This document shows, piece after piece, positions 30,952-39,082 of a stretch of DNA of 64,000 nucleotides. Each line of letters starts with the position of its first letter. Position 1 is the first letter of the stretch. Source of the stretch: Umezawaea endophytica (GTDB lineage Bacteria > Actinomycetota > Actinomycetes > Mycobacteriales > Pseudonocardiaceae); contig NZ_JANYMP010000023.1 of the NCBI RefSeq assembly GCF_025061645.1, positions 111,098 to 175,097 of the forward strand, in the 5' to 3' direction. The notes below the pieces were generated by a model. The model did no database searches, was not told the DNA's origin, and saw only the letters and a list, made by a program, of their open reading frames with translations. Position numbers and translations under genes: made by a program.

Positions 30952-31979
30952 CGTCGACACCTCTGCTGGGTCACGGGCAGTGCGGTGATCGGGATCGGGT
31001 TGGGGATCACCGGTGGCACGGCGACCTGGCCGGTGCCCTCGCAGAGGAAGAAGTTGAACCACGAGCCGTAGGTCGCGGTGCGGGTGATCGTCTCCAGCTT
31101 GTTCGGCAGCCGCTGGATCGCGCCCTCTACGACGGCCTCGTTGTCGGCGAGGTTCTTCGACACCAGGCCGAGCGCGGCGATGTCGTCCTTCAACGGCTGC
31201 CGCGCCTGGTCGAGCAGCCCGGCGGTGGTGCTCGTCAGGTCGCCGAGCGCGGTGATCGCGTCACCGATCGGCTGCCGGTCCTGCGCCAGGCCGGACACGA
31301 GTTGCTGCACGGTGGTGACGAGGGTCGAGAGCTGCTCGCCGCGCGAGTTCACCGTGTCCAGCACGGAGTTGAGGTTGTCGACCACCTCGCCGATGACCTG
31401 GTCCTTGCCCGCGAGCGTCGACGTCAGCGAGGCGGTGTGCCGCAGGAGGCTGTCGATCGTGCCGCCCTCGCCCTGGAGGACCTGGATGATCTCGTAGGAC
31501 AGCTTGTTGACGTCCTCGGGGTTGAGCGCCTGGAACAGCGGCTTGAACCCGTTGAACAGCACGGTCAGGTCGAGCGCGGGCTTGGTGCGCTCCACCGGGA
31601 TCACGCCGCCCTCGGCGAGCACCGCGCCCACGTCGCCGACGCCCTGCTCCAGCGCGATGTACCGCTGGCCGACGAGGTTGCGGTACTTGATCGTCGCGGT
31701 GGTCGACGCGGGCAGCGCGCGGTCGCCGTCGATGCTGAACTCGACCTCGGCCAGCCGCCGGTCGACGACGCGGATGTCCTCGACCTGGCCGACCCGGACA
31801 CCCGCGATGCGGATGTCGTCGCCCTGGTTCAGCGCCGTCACGTCGGTGAAGCGCGCGGTGTACCCGGTGGCGTTCGTGAGGCTCACGTTGGCGATCGTGA
31901 CCGCGAGCAGCGTGGTCGCCAGGATCGTGACGACGGCGAAGACGATCAGCTTGACCAGCGGGGCGACGAGACCTCTCAC
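30948..31979 (-). CDS. mceB: MceB substrate-binding subunit
   Basis: 343 aa. N-terminal anchor LVKLIVFAVVTILATTLLAV, Mce domain (GDDIRIAGVRVGQVEDIRV, NLVGQRYIALEQG), helical domain with repeated heptad-like sequence, C-terminal WFNFFLCEG and a final Cys. GTG start overlaps mceA stop (GTGA). The longer frame upstream lies inside mceA and lacks Mce character. Confidence 0.9.
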   Translation of the reverse strand: MRGLVAPLVKLIVFAVVTILATTLLAVTIANVSLTNATGYTARFTDVTALNQGDDIRIAGVRVGQVEDIRVVDRRLAEVEFSIDGDRALPASTTATIKYRNLVGQRYIALEQGVGDVGAVLAEGGVIPVERTKPALDLTVLFNGFKPLFQALNPEDVNKLSYEIIQVLQGEGGTIDSLLRHTASLTSTLAGKDQVIGEVVDNLNSVLDTVNSRGEQLSTLVTTVQQLVSGLAQDRQPIGDAITALGDLTSTTAGLLDQARQPLKDDIAALGLVSKNLADNEAVVEGAIQRLPNKLETITRTATYGSWFNFFLCEGTGQVAVPPVIPNPIPITALPVTQQRCRR

Positions 31980-33304
31980 TTCACCGTCACCTCCGCTCCG
32001 CGGTAGAGCGGGCCGAGCAGCAGGCTGGTGAAGCTGGGCATCTGGTCGCTGCGCACGCCGACCTCGGCGCTCAGCAGCACCGCGAGCATCCGCTGCTCCT
32101 CCGGCGAGTTCGCCAGGCTCGTGGCCGACACGGCCGACGGGCTCGTGGTGCCCCCGTTGGCGGCCGTGGCGGGCGGCAGGATCCCGTCGTTCGCGCTGCG
32201 GGCGGCGGGCGGCGGCTTCGAGCCGTCGACCAGCGGTCCCTCCGGCGGGTACTGCGGGAACGGGTTCGGCCGCGGGATGATGTCGTAGCAGCGCGGGCCG
32301 CGCTTGTCGCCGTACACCGGCTCGTCCTGGTTCGGCAGGTACTTGCCGCGGTTCGCGGTGATCTCCATGGTGATGTGCAGGCCGGGTTTGCTCGTGCCGG
32401 CACCGAACGCCTCGCTGATCACCGGTGCGAACTCCGTGAGCCCCTTGAGCAGGCACGGGTACTCGGGGGCGTACTTGGCGAGCAGCTCCAGCGTCGGACG
32501 GCTGGTGTCGGCGAGCCCGATGATGTTGTTCTTGTTGACCGTCAGGAAGCTGTCCAGGTCACGCGCGGTCGTCGTCAGGTCGCCGTACATCGCCAGCAGG
32601 TTGTCGCGCTGCTCGACGATGGTGCGGCTGGTCGTCGTCGCGTCGGTGAGGGCCTGCACGAGGTCCGGAGCGGCGTCGGAGTAGACGTCGCTGACGTCGG
32701 CGAGCCTGCTGATGCCCTCCTTGAGGGCGGGGAGCTGCGGGTTCAGCTCACCGAGGTACGCGTCGAGCTGCACGAGGGTCTGGCCGAGGGGCTTGCCGCG
32801 GTTGTCCAGCGCCTGCGACACCGCGGTGAGCGTGGTCGCGAGCTTCTCCGGCTGCACGGCCTGGAGCACCGGCATCAGGTCGCTGAGCACCTGCTCCAGC
32901 TCGATGGCGCTGCTGGACCGGTCCTGCTCGATGACCGAGCCCTCGGTGAGGTGACCCGCGCCCGCCGTGGCGGGCAGCACCAGGTTCACGTAGCGCTCGC
33001 CGAACAGCGTCTTCGGCAGCAGCCGCGCGGACACGTCCTTCGGGATCAGGTCGACCTTGTCCGGTTGCAGCGCCAGTTCCAGCTCGGCGCCGTCGCCGGT
33101 GCTGCGGATCTCGCGGACCTCGCCGACGATCAGCCCGCGCACCTTCACGTCCGACGCGGTGAGCAACTGGTTCCCGACGTGGTCGGTCTTCAGCGTGACC
33201 GTGACGACCTTGGTGAAAGCGTTGTCGTAGAACGCCACCGTGAGCGCCAGGAACAGGACGATGACGGTGAGGAACACGACGCCGAGCAACCGTTGCCTGA
33301 TCAT
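31976..33304 (-). CDS. mceA: MceA substrate-binding subunit
   Basis: 442 aa, first Mce protein. Anchor RLLGVVFLTVIVLFLALTVA, Mce domain (SDVKVRGLIVGEVREIRS, TLFGERYVNLVLP), helical domain, and a long C-terminal region with the segment GPRCYDIIPRPNPFPQYPPE, then a Ser/Ala/Pro-rich stretch and a conserved-looking end. MceA proteins are usually the longest, as here. ATG at 33304 overlaps the permease stop (ATGA). Confidence 0.9.
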   Translation of the reverse strand: MIRQRLLGVVFLTVIVLFLALTVAFYDNAFTKVVTVTLKTDHVGNQLLTASDVKVRGLIVGEVREIRSTGDGAELELALQPDKVDLIPKDVSARLLPKTLFGERYVNLVLPATAGAGHLTEGSVIEQDRSSSAIELEQVLSDLMPVLQAVQPEKLATTLTAVSQALDNRGKPLGQTLVQLDAYLGELNPQLPALKEGISRLADVSDVYSDAAPDLVQALTDATTTSRTIVEQRDNLLAMYGDLTTTARDLDSFLTVNKNNIIGLADTSRPTLELLAKYAPEYPCLLKGLTEFAPVISEAFGAGTSKPGLHITMEITANRGKYLPNQDEPVYGDKRGPRCYDIIPRPNPFPQYPPEGPLVDGSKPPPAARSANDGILPPATAANGGTTSPSAVSATSLANSPEEQRMLAVLLSAEVGVRSDQMPSFTSLLLGPLYRGAEVTVK

Positions 33305-34134
33305 CAGCCCGCGATCCTCACCGTCGTGGTGGTGCCCCAGATCGCCAGGCTCAGGAAGAAGTCGAGCAGGCTCGTGGTGACGATGGCGGTGCGGACCGCG
33401 CGGCCGACGGCCACGCCGACACCCGCCGGGCCGCCGCTGGCGCGGTAGCCGTAGTAGCAGTGGGTCATGATGATCACGACGGCGAACACCAGGACCTTGC
33501 CGAACGACCAGAGGACGTCGATCGGCGGTAGGAACAGGTTGAAGTAGTGGTCGTACGTGCCAGCGGACTGGCCGTAGAACTGCACGGTGATCGTGCGCGC
33601 GGCGAGGTAGCTGGTCAGCAGGCCGATCACGTACAGCGGGATGATCGCGACGAAGCCCGCGATGATCCGGGTCGTCACCAGGAACGGCATCGACGGGATG
33701 CCCATGACCTCCAGCGCGTCGATCTCCTCGGAGATCCGCATCGCGCCGAGCTGCGCGGTGAACCCGGAACCGACCGTCGCCGACAGGGCGAGGCCCGCGA
33801 CCAGCGGGGCGATCTCGCGGGTGTTGAAGTACGCGCTGACGAAGCCCGCGAACGCCGACGTGCCGATCTGGTTCAGCGCGGTGAAGCCCTGGAGGCCGAC
33901 GACCGTGCCGGTGAACACCGACAGGCCGATCATCACGCCGATCGTGCCGCCGATGACCGCCAGCGCGCCGCTGCCGAAGCTGACCTCGGCCAGCAGCCGC
34001 AGCGTCTCGCGCAGGTAGCGGCGCAGCACGCGCGGCGTCCACGCGAGGGCGCGCAGGTAGAACCAGAGCTGGTCGCCGAAGCCGTCCAGCGCCCGGAGCG
34101 GACGACCCGCGGCCCTGCGGAAGTCGATGGCCAC
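33304..34134 (-). CDS. YrbEB / MlaE-family permease
   Basis: 276 aa, membrane permease of the Mce importer. Five to six hydrophobic helices and the MlaE hallmark region (MRISEEIDALEVMGIPSMPF, about residues 135-154), whose EIDAL loop contacts the ATPase. Paired with the preceding YrbEA, it forms the channel through which lipid enters. GTG start at 34134 with GGGGAGCTGAG. Only 1 nt separates it from yrbEA. Confidence 0.92.
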   Translation of the reverse strand: MAIDFRRAAGRPLRALDGFGDQLWFYLRALAWTPRVLRRYLRETLRLLAEVSFGSGALAVIGGTIGVMIGLSVFTGTVVGLQGFTALNQIGTSAFAGFVSAYFNTREIAPLVAGLALSATVGSGFTAQLGAMRISEEIDALEVMGIPSMPFLVTTRIIAGFVAIIPLYVIGLLTSYLAARTITVQFYGQSAGTYDHYFNLFLPPIDVLWSFGKVLVFAVVIIMTHCYYGYRASGGPAGVGVAVGRAVRTAIVTTSLLDFFLSLAIWGTTTTVRIAG

Positions 34135-34135
34135 C

Positions 34136-34921
34136 TCAGCTCCCCTTCGCCGGGACGACCGTCAGGTAGATCGTGGTCAGCACGAAGTTCACGAAGAACA
34201 GCAGCAGGAACGTGATGACCACGGCCTGGTTCACGGCGTCGCCGACGCCCTTCGGGCCACCGGCCGGGTTGAGGCCGCGGTAGGCGGCGACGATGCCCGC
34301 GATGAACCCGAAGATCAACGCCTTGAACTCGCTGATCCACAGGTCGGGGAGCTGTGCGAGGGCGGAGAAGCTCGCCAGGTACGCGCCGGGCGTGCCGTCC
34401 TGGAGGACGACGTTGAAGAAGTAGCCGCCCATCACGCCGACGACGCTGACCATGCCGTTGAGCAGGACGCTGACCAGCATCGCGGCCAGCACGCGCGGCA
34501 CGACGAGGCGCTGGATCGGCGAGACGCCGAGCACCTCCATCGCGTCGATCTCCTCGCGGATCTTGCGCGAGCCGATGTCCGCGCAGATCGCGCTGCCACC
34601 CGCGCCCGCGATCAGCAGGGCCGTCACGATGGGGCTGGCCTGCTGGATGATCGCCAGCACGCTGGCGGCGCCGGTGAACGACTGCGCGCCGATCTGCCTG
34701 GTCAGCGAACCGAGCTGGAGGGCGATGACGGCGCCGAACGGGATGGAGACCAGTGCCGTCGGCAGGACCGTGACGCTGACGATGAACCAGCTCTGCTGGA
34801 TGAACTCGCGTAGCTGGAACGGGCGTTTGAAGGCGCTGCGCGTCACGTCGATGCCGAGGGCGAACAGCTTCCCGGTCTCCCGCAGGGCTCCCGCGCCGGG
34901 GAACGAGACGGGGCTGCTCAC
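34136..34921 (-). CDS. YrbEA / MlaE-family permease
   Basis: 261 aa, first permease of the operon. It has the EIDAMEVLGVSPIQRLV ATPase-coupling motif (about residues 125-141), a glycine-rich GAGGSAICADIGSRKIREEI segment before it, and several transmembrane helices, ending LTTIYLTVVPAKG. GTG start overlaps the ATPase stop (GTGA), so transport ATPase and permease are made together. Confidence 0.92.
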   Translation of the reverse strand: MSSPVSFPGAGALRETGKLFALGIDVTRSAFKRPFQLREFIQQSWFIVSVTVLPTALVSIPFGAVIALQLGSLTRQIGAQSFTGAASVLAIIQQASPIVTALLIAGAGGSAICADIGSRKIREEIDAMEVLGVSPIQRLVVPRVLAAMLVSVLLNGMVSVVGVMGGYFFNVVLQDGTPGAYLASFSALAQLPDLWISEFKALIFGFIAGIVAAYRGLNPAGGPKGVGDAVNQAVVITFLLLFFVNFVLTTIYLTVVPAKGS

Positions 34922-36000
34922 AGGTCACCCGCCCGGCGCTGCCACTCGGTGTCCTGGCCGCGCGGGTAGGGGGTCGGCGTCCTCGGGGCGCCCGCCAGCA
35001 CGCCGTACTTGCTCTGCTCGGCGGGCGTGAGGCTGGCGATGATGCCCTGCTGGGCGTCGTGCGGGAGCGTGTGGATGATGCTCATGACCCGGTCCTTGCG
35101 CCGCCGCACGGCGTCCCGGTTCGGCAGACCGGGGGTCGGCTCGATCTGCGGCACCACCCCGCGCACGTCCTCGTCCGGGGACCCGTCGGAGTGGCCCGCG
35201 TCGCGGTGGGCGAGCTCGGCCGCCATCGTCGCCTGGTCCTTCTCCTCCGACATGCCGATCGGACCGATCCTGCGGCCGTTGAGGAACTGCTCCACGACCG
35301 GTTCGTCGCTGGTCAGGAGGACTTCCCTGGGGCCGAACATGACCAGTTCGCGGCGAAACAGCATGCCGAGGTTGTCCGGGACCGTGCGGGCCACGGTGAT
35401 GTTGTGGGTGACGATGAGGATCGTGGCGTCGATCTGCGCGTTCAGGTCGATCAGGAGCTGGGACAGGTACGCGGTGCGCACCGGGTCCAGGCCCGAGTCG
35501 GGTTCGTCGCAGAGGATGATCTCGGGGTCGAGGACGAGAGCCCGTGCCAGACCCGCTCGTTTCCGCATACCGCCGGAGATCTCACCGGGGAGCTTCTTCT
35601 CGGCGCCGACGAGACCGACCATCTCCATCTTCTCGAGGACGATCCGCCGGACCTCGGCCTCCGTCTTGCGGGTGTGCTCGCGGAGGGGGAAGGCGACGTT
35701 GTCGAAGAGGTTCATGGAGCCGAAGAGGGCACCGTCCTGGAAGAGGACGCCGAACATCTTCCGGATCTCGTAGAGCTTGTGCTCGGAGCAGCGGACGAGG
35801 TCCGTGCCGTTGATGACGATCTTGCCCTGTTCGGGCTTCAGGAGACCTACGAGGGATTTGAGGAAGACGGATTTGCCCGTGCCCGAAGGGCCGAGCATGA
35901 CGCTGACCTCGCCTGGCGGGATGCTGAGCGTCACGTCCCGCCAGATGGTCTGCTTGCCGAAGGACTTCGTGAGACCTTCGACGACCACCTCGACGCCCAT
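34918..36000 (-). CDS. mceG: Mce transporter ATPase (MceG/MlaF-type)
   Basis: 360 aa ABC ATPase that powers Mce import. Walker A GPSGTGKS (about residues 38-45), signature ISGGMRKRAGLARAL, Walker B ILCDEPDSGLDPV, H-loop IVTHN. The C-terminal extension of about 110 residues beyond the ATPase core is typical of MceG and includes ASLTPAEQSKYGVL. It heads a complete operon, whereas mycobacterial mceG/mkl stands alone at the same locus. ATG 36000 with GGGAGGTG before it; a GTG directly upstream is possible. Confidence 0.92.
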   Translation of the reverse strand: MGVEVVVEGLTKSFGKQTIWRDVTLSIPPGEVSVMLGPSGTGKSVFLKSLVGLLKPEQGKIVINGTDLVRCSEHKLYEIRKMFGVLFQDGALFGSMNLFDNVAFPLREHTRKTEAEVRRIVLEKMEMVGLVGAEKKLPGEISGGMRKRAGLARALVLDPEIILCDEPDSGLDPVRTAYLSQLLIDLNAQIDATILIVTHNITVARTVPDNLGMLFRRELVMFGPREVLLTSDEPVVEQFLNGRRIGPIGMSEEKDQATMAAELAHRDAGHSDGSPDEDVRGVVPQIEPTPGLPNRDAVRRRKDRVMSIIHTLPHDAQQGIIASLTPAEQSKYGVLAGAPRTPTPYPRGQDTEWQRRAGDL

Positions 36001-36096
36001 CACACCTCCCGGATCGGGTTATGGCACACAGGTGCAACGAGTGTGGGGCGGGGAGGTTACTCACCAGTTGGCCTAGTGGGGTTGCGGAGCGGTAAC

Positions 36097-36131
36097 GGGG
36101 GGGTGGGTTGGGGTGGGTTGGGTGGGGCGGG
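36097..36131 (+). other. G-quadruplex-like G-run cluster
   Basis: Plus strand: eight G-runs of 3-7 bases separated by 1-2 nt, the strongest G4-forming pattern in the window. It lies about 100 bp upstream of mceG, so it could affect mce transcription (C-rich on the template side). Inference. Confidence 0.5.
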
Positions 36132-36445
36132 TTTGGGTTTGAGTCTGGATATGTGCGAGGTTGCCGTTGTTAGGTCCGGTGCTCGGTCGCACTGGTTTTT
36201 TGCCGGTTTGCGGTGGACCATTTTGCGGTTAGCCGTCCTGCGTCCGGCCGTCTTGTGCCTTAGTTGCGTCGAGGTCGGCCGTCCTTGGATAGCAGCGTCG
36301 TCGACCACGCCAAGGTCAGCATCGCGTTCGACAGGGTCACCACTCCGCTCTGCCTGGCCGCCGCTCTGCTCAGGCAGGGCCGCGGCTCGTCGTTCGACAG
36401 GGCTGTGACCTGCGTCGTCAGGTCACATGGCGGCGAGTTTCAGGA

Positions 36446-36511
36446 ATTGTCAGACCCCTGGTCTAGCGTGTGAATCGGGGGGTTCTCACGGCCGGGGGAC
36501 CCCGGTTTTGG
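36446..36511 (+). promoter_or_regulatory. Dispersed promoter-like module, copy C
   Basis: TTGTCAGAC, 8 bp, TAGCGT, then GGGGGGTTCTCAC and GGGGGACCCC, the same layout as at 11184 and 11658. It best fits the TTGTCRGTG-N8-TANNNT damage-promoter pattern. No coding region follows on this strand; a perfect palindrome starts about 45 bp downstream. Confidence 0.55.
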
Positions 36512-36553
36512 TTTGGGTGGGTCGGTCGAACCCCGATTGCGCGATTGTCTCGA

Positions 36554-36608
36554 TGCCTCTTTTGCTTTGTCAAGGCGGGAAAGATGCCTTGACAAAGCAA
36601 AAGAGGCA
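36554..36608. repeat. Perfect 23-bp inverted repeat
   Basis: Left arm TGCCTCTTTTGCTTTGTC plus AAGGC, 9-nt loop GGGAAAGAT, right arm the exact complement. It is far lower in GC than its surroundings. It could be a bidirectional terminator (stem ends in TTTT stretches on both strands), or the fused ends of a lost mobile element. Confidence 0.75.
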
Positions 36609-36687
36609 CGACGTGCGCTAAGAATCGGGATCCGGCCGGGGGAAGGGTTTGGAAAAGCGGTGGGTAGCCAGACTTGGGACGGGGTCT

Positions 36688-36845
36688 GGTTGCGGCCGGG
36701 GGCCCAACGAACGGTGGCGGTAGGTCCGGGGCGGGTTGCGGCCGGGGGCCGATCAAGCGGCGGTAGGTCCGGGGGCAGGTTGCGGCCGGGGGCCCAAACG
36801 AGCGGCTGCGGTAGGTCCGGGAGGGCGGGTTGCGGCCGGGCCCCC
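36688..36845. repeat. 44-50-bp tandem repeat, 3.4 copies
   Basis: Units begin GGTTGCGGCCGGGGGCC at 36688, 36734, 36778 and 36828 (last one partial) and contain CGGTAGGTCCGGG. Unit lengths are 46, 44 and 50 bp. No conserved spacers, so not CRISPR. Likely minisatellite-type DNA. Confidence 0.75.
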
Positions 36846-36896
36846 TGGCGCTGCGGTGAGGCTGAGGTCTGTGGTGGTCGGGTTTTTGTTGCAGCA

Positions 36897-36929
36897 AAAA
36901 AGCGGGTGTCCCGTGGGACACCCGCTTTT
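36897..36929 (-). terminator. Rho-independent terminator of rplJL
   Basis: AAAAGCGGGTGTCCC / GGGACACCCGCTTTT, 15-bp perfect stem with a 2-nt centre. On the minus strand it is followed by TTTTTT. It lies 15 nt after the rplL stop; a textbook intrinsic terminator. Confidence 0.92.
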
Positions 36930-36943
36930 GGTGTGCTGCTAGA

Positions 36944-37330
36944 TCACTTGACGGTGATCTTGGCGCCAGCGGCTTCCAGCTTCTCCTTGGCGGCCTCTGC
37001 GGCGTCCTTCGCGACCTTCTCCAGGATGGCCTTGGGAGCGGACTCGACGAGCTCCTTGGCCTCCTTCAGGCCGAGGCCCGAGACGACCTCGCGGACGACC
37101 TTGATGACCTGGATCTTCTTGTCGCCAGCCGACTCGAGGACGACGTCGAACTCGTCCTGCTCCTCGACCTCGGCTGCCGCGGCGCCGGGGCCCGCGGGGC
37201 CCGCGATGGCGACGGGGGCAGCGGCGGTGACCTCGAAGGTCTCCTCGAACTGCTTCACGAACGCGGACAGCTCCAGGAGGGTCATGTCCTTGAAGACGTC
37301 GAGCAGCTCGTCGTTGCTGAGCTTCGCCAT
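36944..37330 (-). CDS. rplL: Ribosomal protein L7/L12
   Basis: 128 aa, the stalk protein that recruits translational GTPases. N-terminal dimerisation domain ([20 protein letters not shown]), an Ala/Pro/Gly hinge, and the conserved C-terminal domain ([30 protein letters not shown]). ATG at 37330 behind GAAAGGACC; the eight upstream codons are not L7/L12. Co-transcribed with rplJ, 60 nt apart. Confidence 0.97.
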   Translation of the reverse strand: MAKLSNDELLDVFKDMTLLELSAFVKQFEETFEVTAAAPVAIAGPAGPGAAAAEVEEQDEFDVVLESAGDKKIQVIKVVREVVSGLGLKEAKELVESAPKAILEKVAKDAAEAAKEKLEAAGAKITVK

Positions 37331-37390
37331 GGTGGCGGTCCTTTCGGTAACCACGTCCCGGTTAGGGGACGCGAGTGCTTGGGTGTGTGA

Positions 37391-37963
37391 TCAGCTCTCG
37401 GCGGGCTCTGCGGCGTCGGCGGCCGGAGCGGCGGTGTCCGAGGACCCCTCCGCGGCGCGCTTGTCCGCAAGTGCCTGGGCCAGGCGAGCGACCTGGGAGG
37501 CGGGGGCGGCAAACAGGCCCGCAGCCTTCGACAGGTTGCCCTTCATCGCGCCCGCCAGCTTGGCGAGCAGCACCTCACGGGAGTCGAGGTCCGCAATGCG
37601 GGTGACCTCGTCCACCGAGAGGGAGCGGCCATCCATGTAGCCGCCCTTGATGACCAGGGCCTTGTTGTCCTTCGCGAAGTCGCGCAGGGTCTTGGCCGCG
37701 TCGACCGGCTCGCCATCGATGAAGGCGATGGCGGTCGGGCCGATGAGGAGGGCTTCGATGCCCTCCACGCCGGCGTCCTGAGCGGCACGCTTGACCAGCG
37801 TGTTCTTCGAGACGGTGTACGTGGCGCCCGTGCCGAGAGCGCGACGCAGCGTCGTGAGCTGCGCCATGGAGAGGCCGCGGTACTCGGTGATGACTGCTGC
37901 CGAGCTGCCACGGAACTTCTCCGTGATCTCGGCGACGGCCGACACCTTGGTGGGCTTCGCCAT
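37391..37963 (-). CDS. rplJ: Ribosomal protein L10
   Basis: 190 aa, anchors L7/L12 dimers to the ribosome. Begins [20 protein letters not shown], then [18 protein letters not shown] and [13 protein letters not shown]; the C-terminal L12-binding helix is followed by an Ala/Asp/Glu-rich tail. ATG at 37963 with AGAGGAGGCGATC. Its leader carries an attenuator-like hairpin (38012-38052), consistent with feedback by L10(L12)4 known from other bacteria. Confidence 0.96.
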   Translation of the reverse strand: MAKPTKVSAVAEITEKFRGSSAAVITEYRGLSMAQLTTLRRALGTGATYTVSKNTLVKRAAQDAGVEGIEALLIGPTAIAFIDGEPVDAAKTLRDFAKDNKALVIKGGYMDGRSLSVDEVTRIADLDSREVLLAKLAGAMKGNLSKAAGLFAAPASQVARLAQALADKRAAEGSSDTAAPAADAAEPAES

Positions 37964-38011
37964 GATCGCCTCCTCTCTGGGCTGGGTGTTACCGCGGCCT
38001 GAGAGGTCCCG

Positions 38012-38052
38012 AAACAACAAAAACGCCCCGGCGCAGAACGGGCACGGGGCGT
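38012..38052 (-). promoter_or_regulatory. rplJ leader attenuator-like terminator
   Basis: Minus strand ACGCCCCG, 14-nt loop, CGGGGCGT followed by TTTTTGTTGTTT. This is an intrinsic-terminator shape about 50 nt upstream of the rplJ ribosome-binding site and inside the expected leader RNA. It suggests premature termination controlled by L10-L12 binding. The upstream leader (to about 38180) contains further pairing such as TCTTCCCGCAAGGGAACGAA. Confidence 0.6.
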
Positions 38053-38228
38053 GGATCTTCAGACGCGGCGAACCGCGACCGGGATGCTTCCTCGTCCTCC
38101 TGCGCGGGCCGCCCCCATTGCAACGGGGCCTTCGTTCCCTTGCGGGAAGACCGGCGGTCTTTGGTGGAACACGTCAAAGGTAGCTGATGGGCGGTCGCGG
38201 CTCCAAATCGAGGCGGCATGATGTACGG

Positions 38229-39023
38229 GTGACGGACAGCACTGGCAGCACGGGTGGGACGGGCAGCGGACCGCAGCCGCCCGCGGAGATCGACGCGGAG
38301 CAGTTGCGGCAGTTCCAGGAGTTCCAGCGCTTCCAGGAGTACCAGAAGTTCCAAGCCGCCCAAGGCCAGAACGGTGGCGTGCCCGGACCGCCCGCATTGC
38401 CGCCGGGGCAGGTTCCGCCCACCGCGTTGCCGCCGGGGCAGACGATCTACGTGAAGCCCGCGCCGAAGCCGGTGTGGCAGATCATCCTGGGCAGCAAGCT
38501 GGTGCGGTGGCTGGTGATGCTGGTGATCCTGCTGCTGCTGGCGAACTACGGCTACAACAGGTGGTTCGGCGGCGGCGACGATCCCGGTGACAAGGCCGTC
38601 GACAGCGGGGGCAACAAGGGGAACGTCATCGCCCCGACCAACGCCTACGGCCTCCAGGGCACCGTCGGGATCTTCTACAAGCACGTGTCGCAGGGGTCGG
38701 ACGGGCGCGCGTGCAACCTGTTCGCCGACGACGGGCGGGCGCGGCAGAAGTTCACGACGGCGTTCTCCGCGCCGGACTGCGAAGCGGCCATCCGCGAACT
38801 GCGCGGGAAGGTGCGGGACGTCGCGGCCTACGAGCAGCCGTACTTCCCCGACACGATGCTGAAGGAACCGCTGACGACCACCACCGAGATCAGCTCCTGC
38901 AAGGACCTGATCGTCAAGGGCGGGCCGCTGCTGGGGAAGTTCGTGCTGACCAAGCAGACCGGTAGCGGTGCCTGGATCATCACCGACTACGAGGCCGAGC
39001 CCGCCGACTGCGTCGGCCCCTGA
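38229..39023 (+). CDS. Single-pass membrane protein with extracytoplasmic domain
   Basis: About 264 aa, function unknown. N-terminal cytoplasmic part rich in Gln, Phe and Pro (QFQEFQRFQEYQKFQ pattern, then PPGQ repeats), one transmembrane helix (LVRWLVMLVILLLLANYGYN, about residues 97-116), and an outside domain of about 140 residues with four Cys (ACNLF, DCEAA, SCKDL, DCVGP) that could form two disulfides. The domain resembles Mas/NTF2-like extracytoplasmic domains only loosely. GTG 38229 is preferred because the ATG at 38187 would overlap the divergent rplJ promoter area; uncertain. Confidence 0.7.
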   Translation: MTDSTGSTGGTGSGPQPPAEIDAEQLRQFQEFQRFQEYQKFQAAQGQNGGVPGPPALPPGQVPPTALPPGQTIYVKPAPKPVWQIILGSKLVRWLVMLVILLLLANYGYNRWFGGGDDPGDKAVDSGGNKGNVIAPTNAYGLQGTVGIFYKHVSQGSDGRACNLFADDGRARQKFTTAFSAPDCEAAIRELRGKVRDVAAYEQPYFPDTMLKEPLTTTTEISSCKDLIVKGGPLLGKFVLTKQTGSGAWIITDYEAEPADCVGP

Positions 39024-39030
39024 ACGACGA

Positions 39031-39060
39031 AGCCCCCGGCGACCGAGGTCGCCGGGGGCT
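39031..39060. terminator. Bidirectional terminator
   Basis: AGCCCCCGGCGACC / GGTCGCCGGGGGCT, 14-bp perfect stem with a 2-nt centre, flanked by GACGA and TCGTC, which extend the pairing. It separates the convergent membrane-protein gene and rplA, and can serve both. Confidence 0.85.
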
Positions 39061-39082
39061 CTTCGTCAGAATTGCGGGTCGA

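Larger units (their letters stand above)
36001..36943. other. Gene-free spacer between mceG and rplL
   Basis: About 940 bp with no gene I can support. Contents in order: G-run cluster (36097-36131), a short frame-like stretch of no recognisable family (36264-36470), the third promoter-like module (36446-36511), a perfect 23-bp inverted repeat (36554-36608), three and a half 44-50-bp tandem repeats (36688-36845) and the rplL terminator. The mce promoter should lie just upstream of 36000 on the minus strand, but I see no clear hexamers. Confidence 0.7.

Noticed and set aside
36264..36473. Small gene downstream of mceG promoter region (VVDHAKVSIAFDRVTTP)
   Set aside because: No ribosome-binding site, overlaps module copy C, and no recognisable family.
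36688..36845. CRISPR array
   Set aside because: The repeats are tandem without unique spacers, and no cas genes are present.
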